Below are positions 8,298 through 17,960 of a DNA stretch of 64,000 nucleotides, piece after piece. Under the pieces are notes generated by a model that was not told the DNA's origin, made no database searches, and saw nothing but the letters and a program-made list of their open reading frames with translations. The position numbers and the translations under genes are program-made. Positions within the stretch are counted from its first letter, which is position 1, and each line of letters begins with the position of its first letter. Origin of the DNA: Firmicutes bacterium UBA1702 (GTDB lineage: Bacteria > Bacillota > Clostridia > Peptostreptococcales > Anaerovoracaceae); the NCBI GenBank assembly GCA_002320005.1, contig DCJK01000021.1, positions 62,285-126,284 on the forward strand, written 5' to 3'.

Positions 8298-9032
8298 ATG
8301 GGTAAGAGATTTGAAAAAATACTGGGGTGTCTTGTTGCGGCAGCAATTATGGCGCTTCCGGCGCTTGATAATATATCAGAAGTATCCCGGGGGGAAGAGG
8401 GGCTTATAAGTTCCTGTGGTCTTATCAATGAGCATCCGGGAATCATGAGATTTCATGTTGTGGCCAACAGCGACTCAGAGGAGGACCAGAATCTGAAATT
8501 TGCCGTTCGCAACTATGTGCTGTCAAAGGTTCAGAACGAAATAACCCAGGAAATATCTGAAGCCGGCAGAAATGGGGAAACGGACCAGGCCGGAGTCATG
8601 CGCAGTTATATTCAGAACAATCTGCCACAGATAGAAGCGTGGGCACAGGAAGTTATAGATATTAACAATGCAGATTATGGAGCCACTGCCTCCATAGGCA
8701 TACGCCATATACCTGCAAAAGAATACGGGGACCTCTTTTTCCCTGAAGGAAACTACGAAGCGCTGACCGTCTCGCTGGGCGAGGGCAGGGGTCAGAACTG
8801 GTGGTGTGTAGTCTTCCCGCCATTATGTTTCGTGGATTCGGAAGACTCCACATATGCAGAAGAACTTGGTGTAGACGAGAATCAGAAACTCATACTTAAA
8901 TTCAAGACGAAAGAACTGCTGAAAGATTCTTCTTCAGAAAGTGAAGCCGCCCATTGGGGCAGCTGCAGAAAATGCGGCCTTTTAATAGGCCGCACTCTGG
9001 AAAATGCCATATATTTCAGGGACGGACAATAG
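8298..9032 (+). CDS. spoIIR: Stage II sporulation protein R
   Basis: 244 residues: an N-terminal hydrophobic export segment (about 8-25), then the conserved RFHVVANSDSEEDQNLK and IRHIPAKEYGDLFFPEGNYEALTV motifs and QNWWCVVFPPLCFVD. SpoIIR is secreted from the forespore and triggers SpoIIGA to process pro-sigma-E. AGGAGG precedes the ATG. The UAG stop falls inside the loop of the terminator. Its presence points to an endospore-forming lineage. Confidence 0.93.
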   Translation: MGKRFEKILGCLVAAAIMALPALDNISEVSRGEEGLISSCGLINEHPGIMRFHVVANSDSEEDQNLKFAVRNYVLSKVQNEITQEISEAGRNGETDQAGVMRSYIQNNLPQIEAWAQEVIDINNADYGATASIGIRHIPAKEYGDLFFPEGNYEALTVSLGEGRGQNWWCVVFPPLCFVDSEDSTYAEELGVDENQKLILKFKTKELLKDSSSESEAAHWGSCRKCGLLIGRTLENAIYFRDGQ

Positions 9033-9046
9033 AGTCCGTCCTTTTT
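9020..9046 (+). terminator. Terminator of spoIIR, overlapping its stop codon
   Basis: GGACGGAC (9020-9027) pairs with GTCCGTCC (9034-9041), followed by TTTTTC. The spoIIR stop codon (9030-9032) is in the loop, and the left arm is coding. Confidence 0.85.
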
Positions 9047-9047
9047 C

Positions 9048-9836
9048 TTATGCTGCGATATCTTTTCTGCAGTACTTTAAATATCCCAGTACGGCGAAAG
9101 CCACCGAATATAGAAGTCCCAATCCCAGCAGAAGACCATCTACTGACATTTCTTCTATTATTGAAGCCGGTTCTGCGTATGCAAAAGGCGTTATATACTT
9201 CAGGAATTCTGCTTTATCGCTTATGTTGACTATTATATTCATAAAGTAAAGCACCGCTGCCAGCCCCAGTCCGATCCCGATGCTTCCTCTATGTAAGAAG
9301 GCGGAAATGCCAAAGCATATGATTCCGATTTCCAGCTGCAGCGCCAGGTATGCGCCATGGATCAGCAACAGTTCCTTGGCAGGAACTTCTTCTCCTATTG
9401 CCATAATAGCGGGAACTGAGCAAGCGAATATTATTACATTTAATGCGGTGATTTCCGCCACAACCGACAGAAACTTCTGTGTCACTACGCTGCACCTTCT
9501 CACGGGGTGTGTCAGCAGGAACTCAGCGGTGTGTTCCTTTTCCTCTTTTGAAAGCATTGTTATTCCCACATATGCTGCAAAAAATCCTCCTCCCAGACCC
9601 AGCATGTTTCCGCATTCGACGCCGTAAAAGCCTGTCAGCGTTCCGAAATTAAGTCTGTCCATTCCAAAAGCTGCGGTAAATGACCCCATATTGGCAAAGA
9701 GCTGGTTCATGCCTTCCATCTGATCTTTCATCTGAGGGTACAGGAAAATGCATATCAGCATCATAAAAGCTATGGCTCCTGTCCATACAGCAAACCCCTT
9801 TACGCTTTTCTTAAGTTCTTTTTTTAAAATTGTCAT
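9048..9836 (-). CDS. ABC-2 type transporter permease
   Basis: 262 residues with about six hydrophobic helices, the first near residues 15-33 and pairs around 75-95, 115-160, 170-215 and 235-252. It resembles ABC-2 permeases of multidrug or bacteriocin exporters (SKEEKEHTAEFLLTHPVRR is the cytoplasmic coupling-like segment). Its start overlaps the stop of the ATPase gene by one base, so the two form one exporter. Substrate unknown. Confidence 0.85.
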   Translation of the reverse strand: MTILKKELKKSVKGFAVWTGAIAFMMLICIFLYPQMKDQMEGMNQLFANMGSFTAAFGMDRLNFGTLTGFYGVECGNMLGLGGGFFAAYVGITMLSKEEKEHTAEFLLTHPVRRCSVVTQKFLSVVAEITALNVIIFACSVPAIMAIGEEVPAKELLLIHGAYLALQLEIGIICFGISAFLHRGSIGIGLGLAAVLYFMNIIVNISDKAEFLKYITPFAYAEPASIIEEMSVDGLLLGLGLLYSVAFAVLGYLKYCRKDIAA

Positions 9837-10708
9837 TATCTTCCCTCCTGCTGATAATAATGCATGAATATTTCTTCCAGCTCCGGATCACTTATATTCA
9901 CATCCTTTACAGGAAGGCTGCTCAACTCTCTGAGGAGAAGTTTTATATCACCCTGATACAGAAAGCTCACTGAATCGTCCCCTGATACGACAGATCGTCC
10001 GTCGATACCTGCCGGTATTTCCTTTACGCCGTGAAGAACAACTCTCTTTGCACTGGTTCCGGAAAGTTCATCAATGCTTCCTTCTGCTACAATACTTCCT
10101 TCACGTATTATGGCTGCTCTGGTGCAGTTATGCTGTACCTCAGACAATACATGAGAAGAAAAGAACACTGTTGCCCCTTCCTGCTGACGCTGACGGAGCA
10201 GGCGGAAAAACTCTTTCTGCATAAGGGGATCCAATCCGCTGGTGGGTTCATCCATTATATAGAGTTTAGGGCGATGCTGCATGGCACAGACTATTCCTAC
10301 CTTTTTGCGATTGCCGAGCGAAAGGCTGTCTATGCGTTTAGATGTGTCAAGTTCCAGGCAGCTGCAAAGTCTGTCTGCTTCGCTGCTGCAGTCAACACCT
10401 CTCAATTTTGCGGAATAGGAGATAAGTTCTCTCACTTTCATGTCATTGTAAAAGGCTGCTTCCGAGGGGAGATATCCTACATCTCTAAGATATTCCCTGC
10501 ATTGTCCCAGAGGAAGCCCCAGGACGGAGGCTTCTCCAGAAGTAGGCGCAATGAGCCCCATAAGGGTTCTTATAGCCGTAGACTTTCCGGCTCCGTTGGG
10601 TCCGATAAAGCCAAAAAACTCGCCTTCTTTTACTGTAAGGTTGAGGTTCTTTATTCCCCTTGTCTTTCCGTAAAACTTGGTCAGATTTTTCGTTTCAATT
10701 ACATTCAT
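9836..10708 (-). CDS. ABC transporter ATP-binding protein
   Basis: 290 residues. Walker A GPNGAGKST (about residue 37), a signature SLGNRKKVG (a variant of LSGGQ), Walker B LYIMDEPTSGLD, and the switch histidine in FFSSHVLSE. A C-terminal 80-residue extension is typical of export ATPases in this family. Upstream 100 bases contain TATAAT with a weak -35, so it may have its own promoter within the larger minus-strand cluster. Energises the adjacent permease. Confidence 0.92.
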   Translation of the reverse strand: MNVIETKNLTKFYGKTRGIKNLNLTVKEGEFFGFIGPNGAGKSTAIRTLMGLIAPTSGEASVLGLPLGQCREYLRDVGYLPSEAAFYNDMKVRELISYSAKLRGVDCSSEADRLCSCLELDTSKRIDSLSLGNRKKVGIVCAMQHRPKLYIMDEPTSGLDPLMQKEFFRLLRQRQQEGATVFFSSHVLSEVQHNCTRAAIIREGSIVAEGSIDELSGTSAKRVVLHGVKEIPAGIDGRSVVSGDDSVSFLYQGDIKLLLRELSSLPVKDVNISDPELEEIFMHYYQQEGR

Positions 10709-10808
10709 TTTTAATCCTCACTTGATGGTGTATATCTTTGATTATATTCCGTTGACCGTTTTTGAGAAGACCCTTTTTATAATATATCTTCGTATATTTT
10801 TTCTTTAC

Positions 10809-12416
10809 TCAAAGGAATCTGAAAATCTCTGTTCCCTTTTTTCGTATCCATAGGGTGATGCCTGCTGCAGCTGCAAAAATTGCTGCTGTAGCGCAGGCAA
10901 GATATACCACCGGCCTTACTATGTTTCCCAATACAAAATATATTACAGAAAGAACGATTATTACAGCCCATCCTCCAAACAGAGAAATCAGAACGGAGAA
11001 GCTCTGTTTTATAACCACGGTCTCGTTGCTCCATTTGAGATTAGGCATTTTTAAATTAGCCGCAAGTCCCATGACAGCATAGAGGAAAACAACGGCTGCC
11101 GAAAACAGCATCATCAAAATTCCATCTGCAGCTACCGGCTTTATTACGCTTATTATGCAGGCACTGCATATGAGTGCAGGAGGGACGGATACGATGCAGT
11201 GGAACAGAATCTTGCTTTTGAGAATCTGCCACGAGCTTACCGGCGCTGACTGAACCACCCAGATACTGCTTCCTTCCAAAGAGACGGATGGTGCGGAAAT
11301 ATCGTTCATTGACGCTATAAATCCCACAACAGCTGCTCCTATGAGAGGCAGCGCTGAAGTTCCTGCCGGCAACATGCCTTCTGCCAGCTGCGCCAGTGCA
11401 AGTAACGATTCGCTCTTTATTACCACAGCCGCCCCTGTCACAATAAGCATTACGGTTCCCAGCCCGCAGTTAAGCATATACACTGAGCTGCCTGTAAATC
11501 TCATGCTTTCCTTGCGCAGAAGAGCCTTCATCACACTTGCTTTTTTCATGTTTTTTCCCTTGTAGCGACTTTTAGGCGGGGCTGTTTTTGTTAAGGCTAT
11601 TTTCATGAAACTGCGGGAGACAAGTGTGTATATAATTGCGAAAAATCCTGCGGACATAAGGGCGAATATAAGCAGAGAGAGGAAGCTTCCCTCTGAAGCT
11701 TTACCCATCTGATACATGGGGTAAAGAACTTTTTTAATTGTTCCGGCGATCTGCTGTCCCCCTGCAATCAGAAGCTGCAGGTATGTCGAGATTTTAGAAT
11801 AGCCATAATAATACCCTCCGAGAAACGCAAGAGTCAGAATAATTATTATTGCGTTCTTTCCGCGTCCTTTTATGCGTACCGACACAAGCCCTATAAGCCA
11901 GCCCAGAATACAAGACAGAGAAAGTGCAATGAGGGCAATCATCGCCGCCACCGGCAGTCCCGCTGCCAGCGACGCTGCGGATCCTGTTGTTCTGAAGTAC
12001 ACCATCGCAGCAGGTAATGTGGTTACTGCTGTAAAAATAAGGCTCATAAGGTATATTACTGTCATTCTGGAAAAAAGAAGCTTTGACGGCGGCACAGGCA
12101 TGGCCAGAAGCAGCTCATTGTCCTTGGCCCTGTACAACCCTGAATAAGTCGTAAAAATGCTTCCTATAACGCCCACAACAGTGCCGCTGATTCCGAACAT
12201 TGCAAAGTACAGCCAACCCAGGTCCGCACTTACCAGCGGCTCACATAATGCATCTGCCGCAAGCCAGAATATCCATCCCACCATGACAATGGAATAGACC
12301 ATAAGCAGAGCATACATGACGGTTGATGTCTTTGAACGCCGTTTGCCTTCTTTTCCGCTCTGATACAAAAATGCACCCAGCTCCATCATCTGTTTCTTCA
12401 ATAATGTCTTAAGCAT
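10809..12416 (-). CDS. Large ABC-2 type exporter permease
   Basis: 535 residues from the ATG at 12416, which follows GGAGG by six bases; a longer in-frame start at 12458 lies inside the upstream ATPase gene and is unlikely. About twelve hydrophobic helices, split by a cytoplasmic basic loop near residue 290, as in fused double-length permeases. Overlaps the end of its ATPase gene (12409) by eight bases, showing coupling. Substrate not visible. Confidence 0.85.
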   Translation of the reverse strand: MLKTLLKKQMMELGAFLYQSGKEGKRRSKTSTVMYALLMVYSIVMVGWIFWLAADALCEPLVSADLGWLYFAMFGISGTVVGVIGSIFTTYSGLYRAKDNELLLAMPVPPSKLLFSRMTVIYLMSLIFTAVTTLPAAMVYFRTTGSAASLAAGLPVAAMIALIALSLSCILGWLIGLVSVRIKGRGKNAIIIILTLAFLGGYYYGYSKISTYLQLLIAGGQQIAGTIKKVLYPMYQMGKASEGSFLSLLIFALMSAGFFAIIYTLVSRSFMKIALTKTAPPKSRYKGKNMKKASVMKALLRKESMRFTGSSVYMLNCGLGTVMLIVTGAAVVIKSESLLALAQLAEGMLPAGTSALPLIGAAVVGFIASMNDISAPSVSLEGSSIWVVQSAPVSSWQILKSKILFHCIVSVPPALICSACIISVIKPVAADGILMMLFSAAVVFLYAVMGLAANLKMPNLKWSNETVVIKQSFSVLISLFGGWAVIIVLSVIYFVLGNIVRPVVYLACATAAIFAAAAGITLWIRKKGTEIFRFL

Positions 12417-13121
12417 GGCTGTCCTCCAGTTCAAGGAATACTTCCTCAAGAGAAACATCCCCCCTGACTTCTTCCATCGTTCCTTCTTTTATCAGCTTTC
12501 CTTTTTTTATTATTGCCACCTTGTCGCAGAGTTTCTCAGCAACCTCCAGAACATGGGTAGAAAAGAAAATTGCTCCACCCTCCCGGCATATGTTTCTCAT
12601 TATTTCCTTCAGGCGGTGAGATGCTTTGGGGTCAAGGCCTACAAAAGGCTCATCCATTATTATAAGTTCAGGCTCATGAATAAGTGCAGAAATTATAGCC
12701 AGTTTCTGCTTCATTCCATGAGAATACGCCCCCACAGGCTGGGCGAGATCGTCCGTTATTTCAAATATATCCGCATATTTGCCAATCAGTGTCTGTCTTC
12801 TATCTGCTTCCACAGCAAAAATGTCGGCAATAAAATTCAGATATTGTATTCCTGTCATAAATTCATAAAGATCAGGATTGTCAGGAATGTAAGCCAATAC
12901 TTTTTTGCATTCCAGAGGATTTTCCTTTACCGACATGCCTTTTATGAATATTTCTCCTTGGTCAAAGGGAAGGATTCCGCAGCATGATTTTATGGCCGTT
13001 GTCTTCCCTGCCCCGTTATGTCCTATAAAGCCATATATTTCACCGGGGTTTATGTGCAGTGTCAAATCATCTACTGCCTTTTTTCCCCGTATGTCTTGGT
13101 GAGATTTTCAATTTTTAACAT
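12409..13121 (-). CDS. ABC transporter ATP-binding protein with a one-base frameshift near its start
   Basis: The body carries Walker A GHNGAGKTT, signature YSHGMKQKL, Walker B LIIMDEPFVGLD and switch histidine FFSTHVLE. The family N-terminus (MLKIENLTKTYGEK) is encoded in another frame from an ATG at 13121 with a good GGAG site. The two frames meet at an A6 run (13079-13084, minus strand): one extra A, or a -1 slip there, restores the family-like GEKKAVDDLTLHI. The stop of the hydrolase gene overlaps the ATG at 13121 (TAATG), which supports that start. Either a real mutation, a sequencing error, or slippage. Confidence 0.8.
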
Positions 13122-13810
13122 TACATTTCTCCTTCTTTTAAAAACTTATCAACTTCTCTGTTGAACTTTCCGGCCTTTACGGCCGCGATACCATGCCCGC
13201 CTTTTATAAACACCAGCTTGCTTCCCGGAATACTGCCGGCTATAAGTTCCGTATGCTCTCTGCTTATCAGATCTCTGGTTCCTGCTATAACCAGCACCGG
13301 CATATTCAGCCGGGAAAGCACTTCAGGTTCTATCTGCGGTTCCTGTACAATAAGCTCCAGCAGTTCTTTCTGTTTGATTTTTTTCTTGCTTCTTTCTGCA
13401 ACCCGGCTTATTACCCTGTAACGTGCTCTAATCAGCGCCAGGCTGCTCTTTCTGATTCCTTCCGGATACAGGTTTGCCCCGTCGATTATGAGCCTGCGGA
13501 CTTTTGCCGGATATTTAAGCGCAAAAGTGATGGCTATATTTCCCCCATCGGAAAATCCCAGAATGTCTGCCTGTTCTATAAGCTTCTCCTCCATGAAACA
13601 TTTAAGATCTTCTGCAAACCGGTCTATGGTAAAGGGACTCTCGCCTCTTGGTGTCCTGCCGTGTCCTCTGGTATCCACCGCTATGACTCTTCTCTCTGTG
13701 GAAAAATATTTAATCTGTCTGTAAAAGTACTTGTGGCTGCCTCCGTTTCCATGGAGCAAAATCAGAGGATATCCGCTGCCTCTTTCAATATAATGCATTT
13801 TTATATCCAT
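13121..13810 (-). CDS. Alpha/beta hydrolase
   Basis: 229 residues from the ATG at 13810, preceded by AGGAG; a longer frame to 13846 is less likely. The nucleophile elbow is GFSDGGN, the oxyanion strand is ILLHGNGGS, the acid is likely Asp in VIAGTRDLI, and the histidine is in KGGHGIAAV. Closest in pattern to 3-oxoadipate enol-lactonase or haloperoxidase-like esterases; substrate unknown. First gene of the exporter cluster, coupled to the ATPase by a TAATG overlap. Confidence 0.88.
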   Translation of the reverse strand: MDIKMHYIERGSGYPLILLHGNGGSHKYFYRQIKYFSTERRVIAVDTRGHGRTPRGESPFTIDRFAEDLKCFMEEKLIEQADILGFSDGGNIAITFALKYPAKVRRLIIDGANLYPEGIRKSSLALIRARYRVISRVAERSKKKIKQKELLELIVQEPQIEPEVLSRLNMPVLVIAGTRDLISREHTELIAGSIPGSKLVFIKGGHGIAAVKAGKFNREVDKFLKEGEM

Positions 13811-13853
13811 ATCTGTTCTCCTCTCGCAAAATCTCCCCTTTTGCATTTAAATT

Positions 13854-13881
13854 ATATTACTTCCACCAACTGTAAGGTCAA
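13854..13881 (-). promoter_or_regulatory. Promoter of the hydrolase-exporter cluster
   Basis: On the minus strand, TTGACC (13881-13876) and TAATAT (13859-13854) are 16 bases apart; the overlapping TATAAT (13856-13851) would give a 19-base spacer. It is close to, and divergent from, the Re-citrate synthase promoter. Confidence 0.5.
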
Positions 13882-13898
13882 TAACTTTTTTAAAAACA

Positions 13899-13935
13899 TT
13901 GACGAATATGCCCCAAAGGAGTATACTTGTATACA
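13899..13935 (+). promoter_or_regulatory. Promoter and candidate GntR operator of the 2-oxoglutarate operon
   Basis: TTGACG (13899-13904), 17-base spacer, TATACT (13922-13927). Two adjacent 8-bp palindromes, AGTATACT (13920-13927) and TGTATACA (13928-13935), cover the -10 and start site. FadR-subfamily GntR proteins bind short palindromes of the TnGTATACnA type, and the operon encodes such a regulator, so autorepression is a reasonable inference. Confidence 0.65.
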
Positions 13936-13993
13936 GGCATGGTTATGCTGCGATAAAGTGATAAATCATATTCTTTTACAGGAGGATATATAT

Positions 13994-15370
13994 ATGTTAG
14001 AAATTTCAAAAAAGACCAATCTTCTTGAGCAGAACATGTACAAATACTCTCTGCAGGATGTAGAAGAGCCTAATCTGTACAGAGAAATGTTCAATTATGA
14101 CGAAGTTCCCAAAATCGCCTTCAACCACAGGCGCGTACCTATCAACATGCCGGAGGATATATGGATAACCGATACCTCTTTCAGAGATGGTCAGCAGTCC
14201 ATGGCGCCTTACACGGTAAAGCAGATTGTAGATTTATACAAGCTCATGGCCAGGCTGGGAGGACCTTATGGTCTGATACGTCAGTCTGAATTCTTTATCT
14301 ATACAAAGAAGGATCGCGAAGCCATCGAAAAATGCATGGATCTGGGTTACAGATTTCCTGAAATCACCACATGGATAAGAGCCAGCAAGGAAGACTTCAA
14401 GCTTGTAAAAGATCTTGAGATAAAAGAGACCGGCATTCTTGTTTCATGCAGTGACTACCATATCTTTAAAAAGATGAAAATGACAAGACGTCAGGCTGTG
14501 GATTTTTATCTTGAAACCATCAAAGACGCCTTTGATGCAGGCCTGGTTCCAAGGTGCCATCTGGAAGATATCACTCGTGCTGATTTTTACGGTTTTGTAG
14601 TACCTTTTGTAAACGAAATAATGGATCTTTCCCGTGAAGTAGGTATTCCAGTTAAAATCAGAGCCTGCGATACCATGGGTTACGGCGTACCATATACAGA
14701 AGCTGCTCTTCCTCGAAGCGTGGCAGGTATTGTTTACGGTCTTCAGCATTATTCGGATGTTCCGAGCGAGATGCTGGAATGGCACGGCCATAATGACTTC
14801 TACAAAGCTGTTGCCAATGCATCCACTGCGTGGCTCTACGGAGCCTGTGCCGTCAATTGCTCACTTCTGGGAATCGGCGAAAGAACAGGCAACGTTCCTC
14901 TTGAGGCCATGGTCTTTGAGTACGCTTCACTCAAGGGCTCTCTGGATGGAATGGATCCTACGGCAATCACTGAAATCGCCCGCTATTTTAAGGATGAAAT
15001 GGACTATGATATCCCGCCTATGACGCCTTTCGTAGGAGACAGTTTCAATGTGACAAAAGCCGGTATCCACGCAGACGGCCTTATGAAAGACGAAGAGATT
15101 TATAACATCTTCAACACTAAAAAAATATTAAACAGAACTCCTGGAGTTGCCGTAAGCAAAACCTCCGGTCTCGCCGGAATAGCATACTGGCTCAATGATG
15201 AATATCACCTCACAGGGGATCAAAAGGTCACTAAAGATCACCCTCTGGTACTCAAGCTCAAGGAATGGGTCGACGAAATGTACGCAGACGGCAGAACAAC
15301 AAGCCTTTCCAACGCTGAAATGGAAGCGAAACTCAGCGAATTAAAAGAATGGGAGGAAATTAAAAAATGA
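13994..15370 (+). CDS. Re-type citrate synthase (HMGL/isopropylmalate synthase-like)
   Basis: 458 residues, started at the ATG at 13994 after GGAGGA; the longer in-frame open stretch is antisense to the hydrolase. TIM-barrel motifs: DTSFRDGQQS (metal and substrate binding), HGHNDFYKAVANA (metal-binding His) and GERTGNVPLEAM. In this sequence family, the Clostridium kluyveri enzyme makes (R)-face citrate from oxaloacetate and acetyl-CoA and replaces the usual GltA. The neighbours aconitase and isocitrate dehydrogenase support citrate rather than homocitrate or isopropylmalate synthesis. Feeds glutamate synthesis through 2-oxoglutarate. Confidence 0.85.
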   Translation: MLEISKKTNLLEQNMYKYSLQDVEEPNLYREMFNYDEVPKIAFNHRRVPINMPEDIWITDTSFRDGQQSMAPYTVKQIVDLYKLMARLGGPYGLIRQSEFFIYTKKDREAIEKCMDLGYRFPEITTWIRASKEDFKLVKDLEIKETGILVSCSDYHIFKKMKMTRRQAVDFYLETIKDAFDAGLVPRCHLEDITRADFYGFVVPFVNEIMDLSREVGIPVKIRACDTMGYGVPYTEAALPRSVAGIVYGLQHYSDVPSEMLEWHGHNDFYKAVANASTAWLYGACAVNCSLLGIGERTGNVPLEAMVFEYASLKGSLDGMDPTAITEIARYFKDEMDYDIPPMTPFVGDSFNVTKAGIHADGLMKDEEIYNIFNTKKILNRTPGVAVSKTSGLAGIAYWLNDEYHLTGDQKVTKDHPLVLKLKEWVDEMYADGRTTSLSNAEMEAKLSELKEWEEIKK

Positions 15371-16014
15371 TAGACTACAAAAATTTATCCCTTGCCAATC
15401 AGGTTTACGACGCTATTGAGCAGAACATATTGAATGGGGTATATGCCTCAGGCGAAATTATAAGTGAATCTAAACTTTCTGAGGAACTGGGAGTCAGCAG
15501 GACACCTGTCAGAGAAGCTATGGCCCGTCTCGAAAATGAGAGACTCATTGGAATTACCCCTTCCGGAACCGTAGTTCTGGGCATAACCGACAGAGACGTC
15601 CGCGATATGTTCGAAGTAAAGCTTCATCTGGAGCCAATTGTTTCTGTAATGGCATCTCAGAATATCAGCCAGGAAGCCTTAGCAAAACTTAAAGATATCA
15701 TCGATCAGCAGGAGTTTTATGCATCAAAACATAATACAGAAAGAATCAGAAATCTTGATACCGAATTCCATGATCTGATTTATTCAGAATGCGGAAGTCC
15801 GGTTTTTCAGTCAATCCTTTCGCCTATACACCACAAACTTCTGAAATACAGAAAAGCCTCTCTGGAAAAAAGCGACAGAAGCTACCATTCGGTGGAGGAG
15901 CACATGGCTATTTATGAAGCACTTAAAGCCAAAGATAGAATGCAGGTGGAAATGCTCATGTTGGAACATATCCGCCATGCCTATGAAAATATCAAGAAGG
16001 GAGTTACAGAATAA
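15367..16014 (+). CDS. GntR-family (FCD domain) transcriptional regulator
   Basis: 215 residues. N-terminal winged helix (about 10-75: SESKLSEELGVSRTPVREAMARLE) and a C-terminal all-helical FCD ligand domain (about 80-205) with conserved acidic/His positions. Its ATG overlaps the stop of the citrate synthase gene (ATGA), and its stop overlaps the aconitase start. Likely senses an organic acid of this pathway and controls the operon through the palindromes at 13920-13935; the effector is not known. Confidence 0.88.
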   Translation: MIDYKNLSLANQVYDAIEQNILNGVYASGEIISESKLSEELGVSRTPVREAMARLENERLIGITPSGTVVLGITDRDVRDMFEVKLHLEPIVSVMASQNISQEALAKLKDIIDQQEFYASKHNTERIRNLDTEFHDLIYSECGSPVFQSILSPIHHKLLKYRKASLEKSDRSYHSVEEHMAIYEALKAKDRMQVEMLMLEHIRHAYENIKKGVTE

Positions 16015-17945
16015 TGGGACTTACAATAGCACAGAAGATAATCAAAGAACACCTTATAAGCGGAGATATGGCAGCGGGAAGTGAAATAGCGCTAAGAATC
16101 GATCAGACTCTGACACAGGATGCTACAGGAACCATGGCATATCTGGAATTTGAAACCATGGGAGTTCCCCGCGTGCGTACTGAACTCTCAGTAGCATATA
16201 TTGACCACAATACTCTTCAGTCCGGTTTTGAAAACGCTGATGACCACAGATTCATTCAGTCTATGGCAAAAAAATACGGCCTTCAGTTTTCACGTCCCGG
16301 AAACGGCATATGTCATCAGGTTCACTTGGAGCGCTTCGGCAAGCCGGGTAAAACTCTTATCGGATCAGACAGCCATACTCCTACCGGCGGCGGCATAGGC
16401 ATGCTGGCTATGGGAGCAGGGGGACTGGATGTGGCTGTTGCCATGGGCGGCGGCGCATATTACATCACAATGCCGAAAATGTACAAGGTAAATCTTACAG
16501 GTAAGCTTAGAGACTTTGTAACTGCCAAAGACGTAAGTCTTGAAATACTGAGAATTCTGTCTGTAAAGGGCGGCGTAGGTGCCATCATTGAATGGGGTGG
16601 AGAAGGTGTTAAAACTCTTTCCGTTCCCGAAAGAGCCACAATAACCAACATGGGCACCGAGCTTGGCGCCACTACTTCCATCTTCCCGTCAGACGAGGTT
16701 ACAAAAGCTTTTCTGGAAGCCGAAGGAAGAGGAGAGGACTATATTGAGCTTTCCAGTGATGCAGATGCTGTTTATGACAAAATCATAGATATTGACCTTT
16801 CAGCACTTAAACCTATGATTGCCTGCCCGCACAGCCCGGACAATGTTGTCACTGTAGAAAGCCTGAAAGGAACCAAGGTGAATCAGGTCTGCATAGGCTC
16901 ATGCACCAATTCATCACTTTTTGATATGCTCAAAGTAGCCGCTCTTCTCAAAGGCAAGACCATCCGTCCTGAAGTAAGCCTTTCAATTTCTCCGGGCTCA
17001 AAGCAGGTTCTGGCCATGTTGGCTGACTGCGGTGCTCTGTCAGATATTCTTGCCAGCGGAGCAAGAGTTCTGGAGTGCGCCTGCGGTCCTTGCATCGGCA
17101 TGGGCTTTTCACCTAATTCGGGCGGTGTATCCCTCAGAACGTTCAACAGAAACTTCGAAGGACGTTCCGGCACTGCTGACGGCCAGGTTTATCTGGTTTC
17201 TCCGGAAACAGCTGTTGCTGCTGCTCTGACCGGAGAGATTACGGATCCTGTGCTGCTGGGTTCAATGCCTGAAATCAAAATGCCTGAAAAGTTCAAAATT
17301 GATGACAGTGCTGTGATTCCTCCTGCATCTCCGGAAGATGCAGACAGGCTTCCTATTCTAAGAGGCCCTAATATCAAGCCGTTCCCTGACAGCAAACCTC
17401 TGGAGGACTCCCTTGCAGCTCCTCTGGTTCTAAAAGTCGGAGACAACATAACTACTGACCATATTATGCCGGCCGGAGCAAAAATCCTGCCTTATCGTTC
17501 AAATATACCGCATCTCTCACAGTACTGCTTCGCTGTATGTGATGAAACTTTCTCTGAAAGAGCAAAAGCTGCAGGAGAAAGTATCATAATCGGCGGAAAC
17601 AACTACGGCCAGGGTTCTTCCAGAGAACATGCGGCTCTGGTACCTCTGTACCTGGGCGTGAGGGCTGTTATCGCCAAGAGCTTTGCAAGAATTCATGCAG
17701 CCAACCTTATAAATGCGGGGATTGTCCCTCTGACTTTTGCCGACCCTGACGACTATGATAAACTTGCTCAGGGAGACGCTTTGAGAATTGACGACATATA
17801 TGCAGGTCTTGATTCGGGATCTCTGACGTTGAAAGACTCTTCTTCTGATATCGAGATAAAGCTTTCCTGCAGCTTTACTGACAGGCAGAAGGCCATATTG
17901 AAAGCCGGCGGTCTTCTGAAATATGTAGGACAGGGAAATCTGTAA
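16014..17945 (+). CDS. Aconitate hydratase
   Basis: 643 residues. Cluster-ligand cysteines are in GSCTNSS and CACGPCIGMG, the three that hold the [4Fe-4S] centre. Other motifs include GSDSHTPTGGGIGM and the C-terminal swivel domain with GGNNYGQGSSREHAA. Interconverts citrate and isocitrate in the cytoplasm. Shorter than the 850-900-residue AcnA/AcnB forms and matches the compact aconitase type found in anaerobes. TAATG overlap with gntR couples their translation. Confidence 0.92.
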   Translation: MGLTIAQKIIKEHLISGDMAAGSEIALRIDQTLTQDATGTMAYLEFETMGVPRVRTELSVAYIDHNTLQSGFENADDHRFIQSMAKKYGLQFSRPGNGICHQVHLERFGKPGKTLIGSDSHTPTGGGIGMLAMGAGGLDVAVAMGGGAYYITMPKMYKVNLTGKLRDFVTAKDVSLEILRILSVKGGVGAIIEWGGEGVKTLSVPERATITNMGTELGATTSIFPSDEVTKAFLEAEGRGEDYIELSSDADAVYDKIIDIDLSALKPMIACPHSPDNVVTVESLKGTKVNQVCIGSCTNSSLFDMLKVAALLKGKTIRPEVSLSISPGSKQVLAMLADCGALSDILASGARVLECACGPCIGMGFSPNSGGVSLRTFNRNFEGRSGTADGQVYLVSPETAVAAALTGEITDPVLLGSMPEIKMPEKFKIDDSAVIPPASPEDADRLPILRGPNIKPFPDSKPLEDSLAAPLVLKVGDNITTDHIMPAGAKILPYRSNIPHLSQYCFAVCDETFSERAKAAGESIIIGGNNYGQGSSREHAALVPLYLGVRAVIAKSFARIHAANLINAGIVPLTFADPDDYDKLAQGDALRIDDIYAGLDSGSLTLKDSSSDIEIKLSCSFTDRQKAILKAGGLLKYVGQGNL

Positions 17946-17960
17946 ATGGAGGTACCAACA

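Noticed and set aside
13193..13993. Open frame extending the Re-citrate synthase by 267 codons
   Set aside because: It is antisense to the hydrolase gene, and the ATG at 13994 has GGAGGA and its own promoter.
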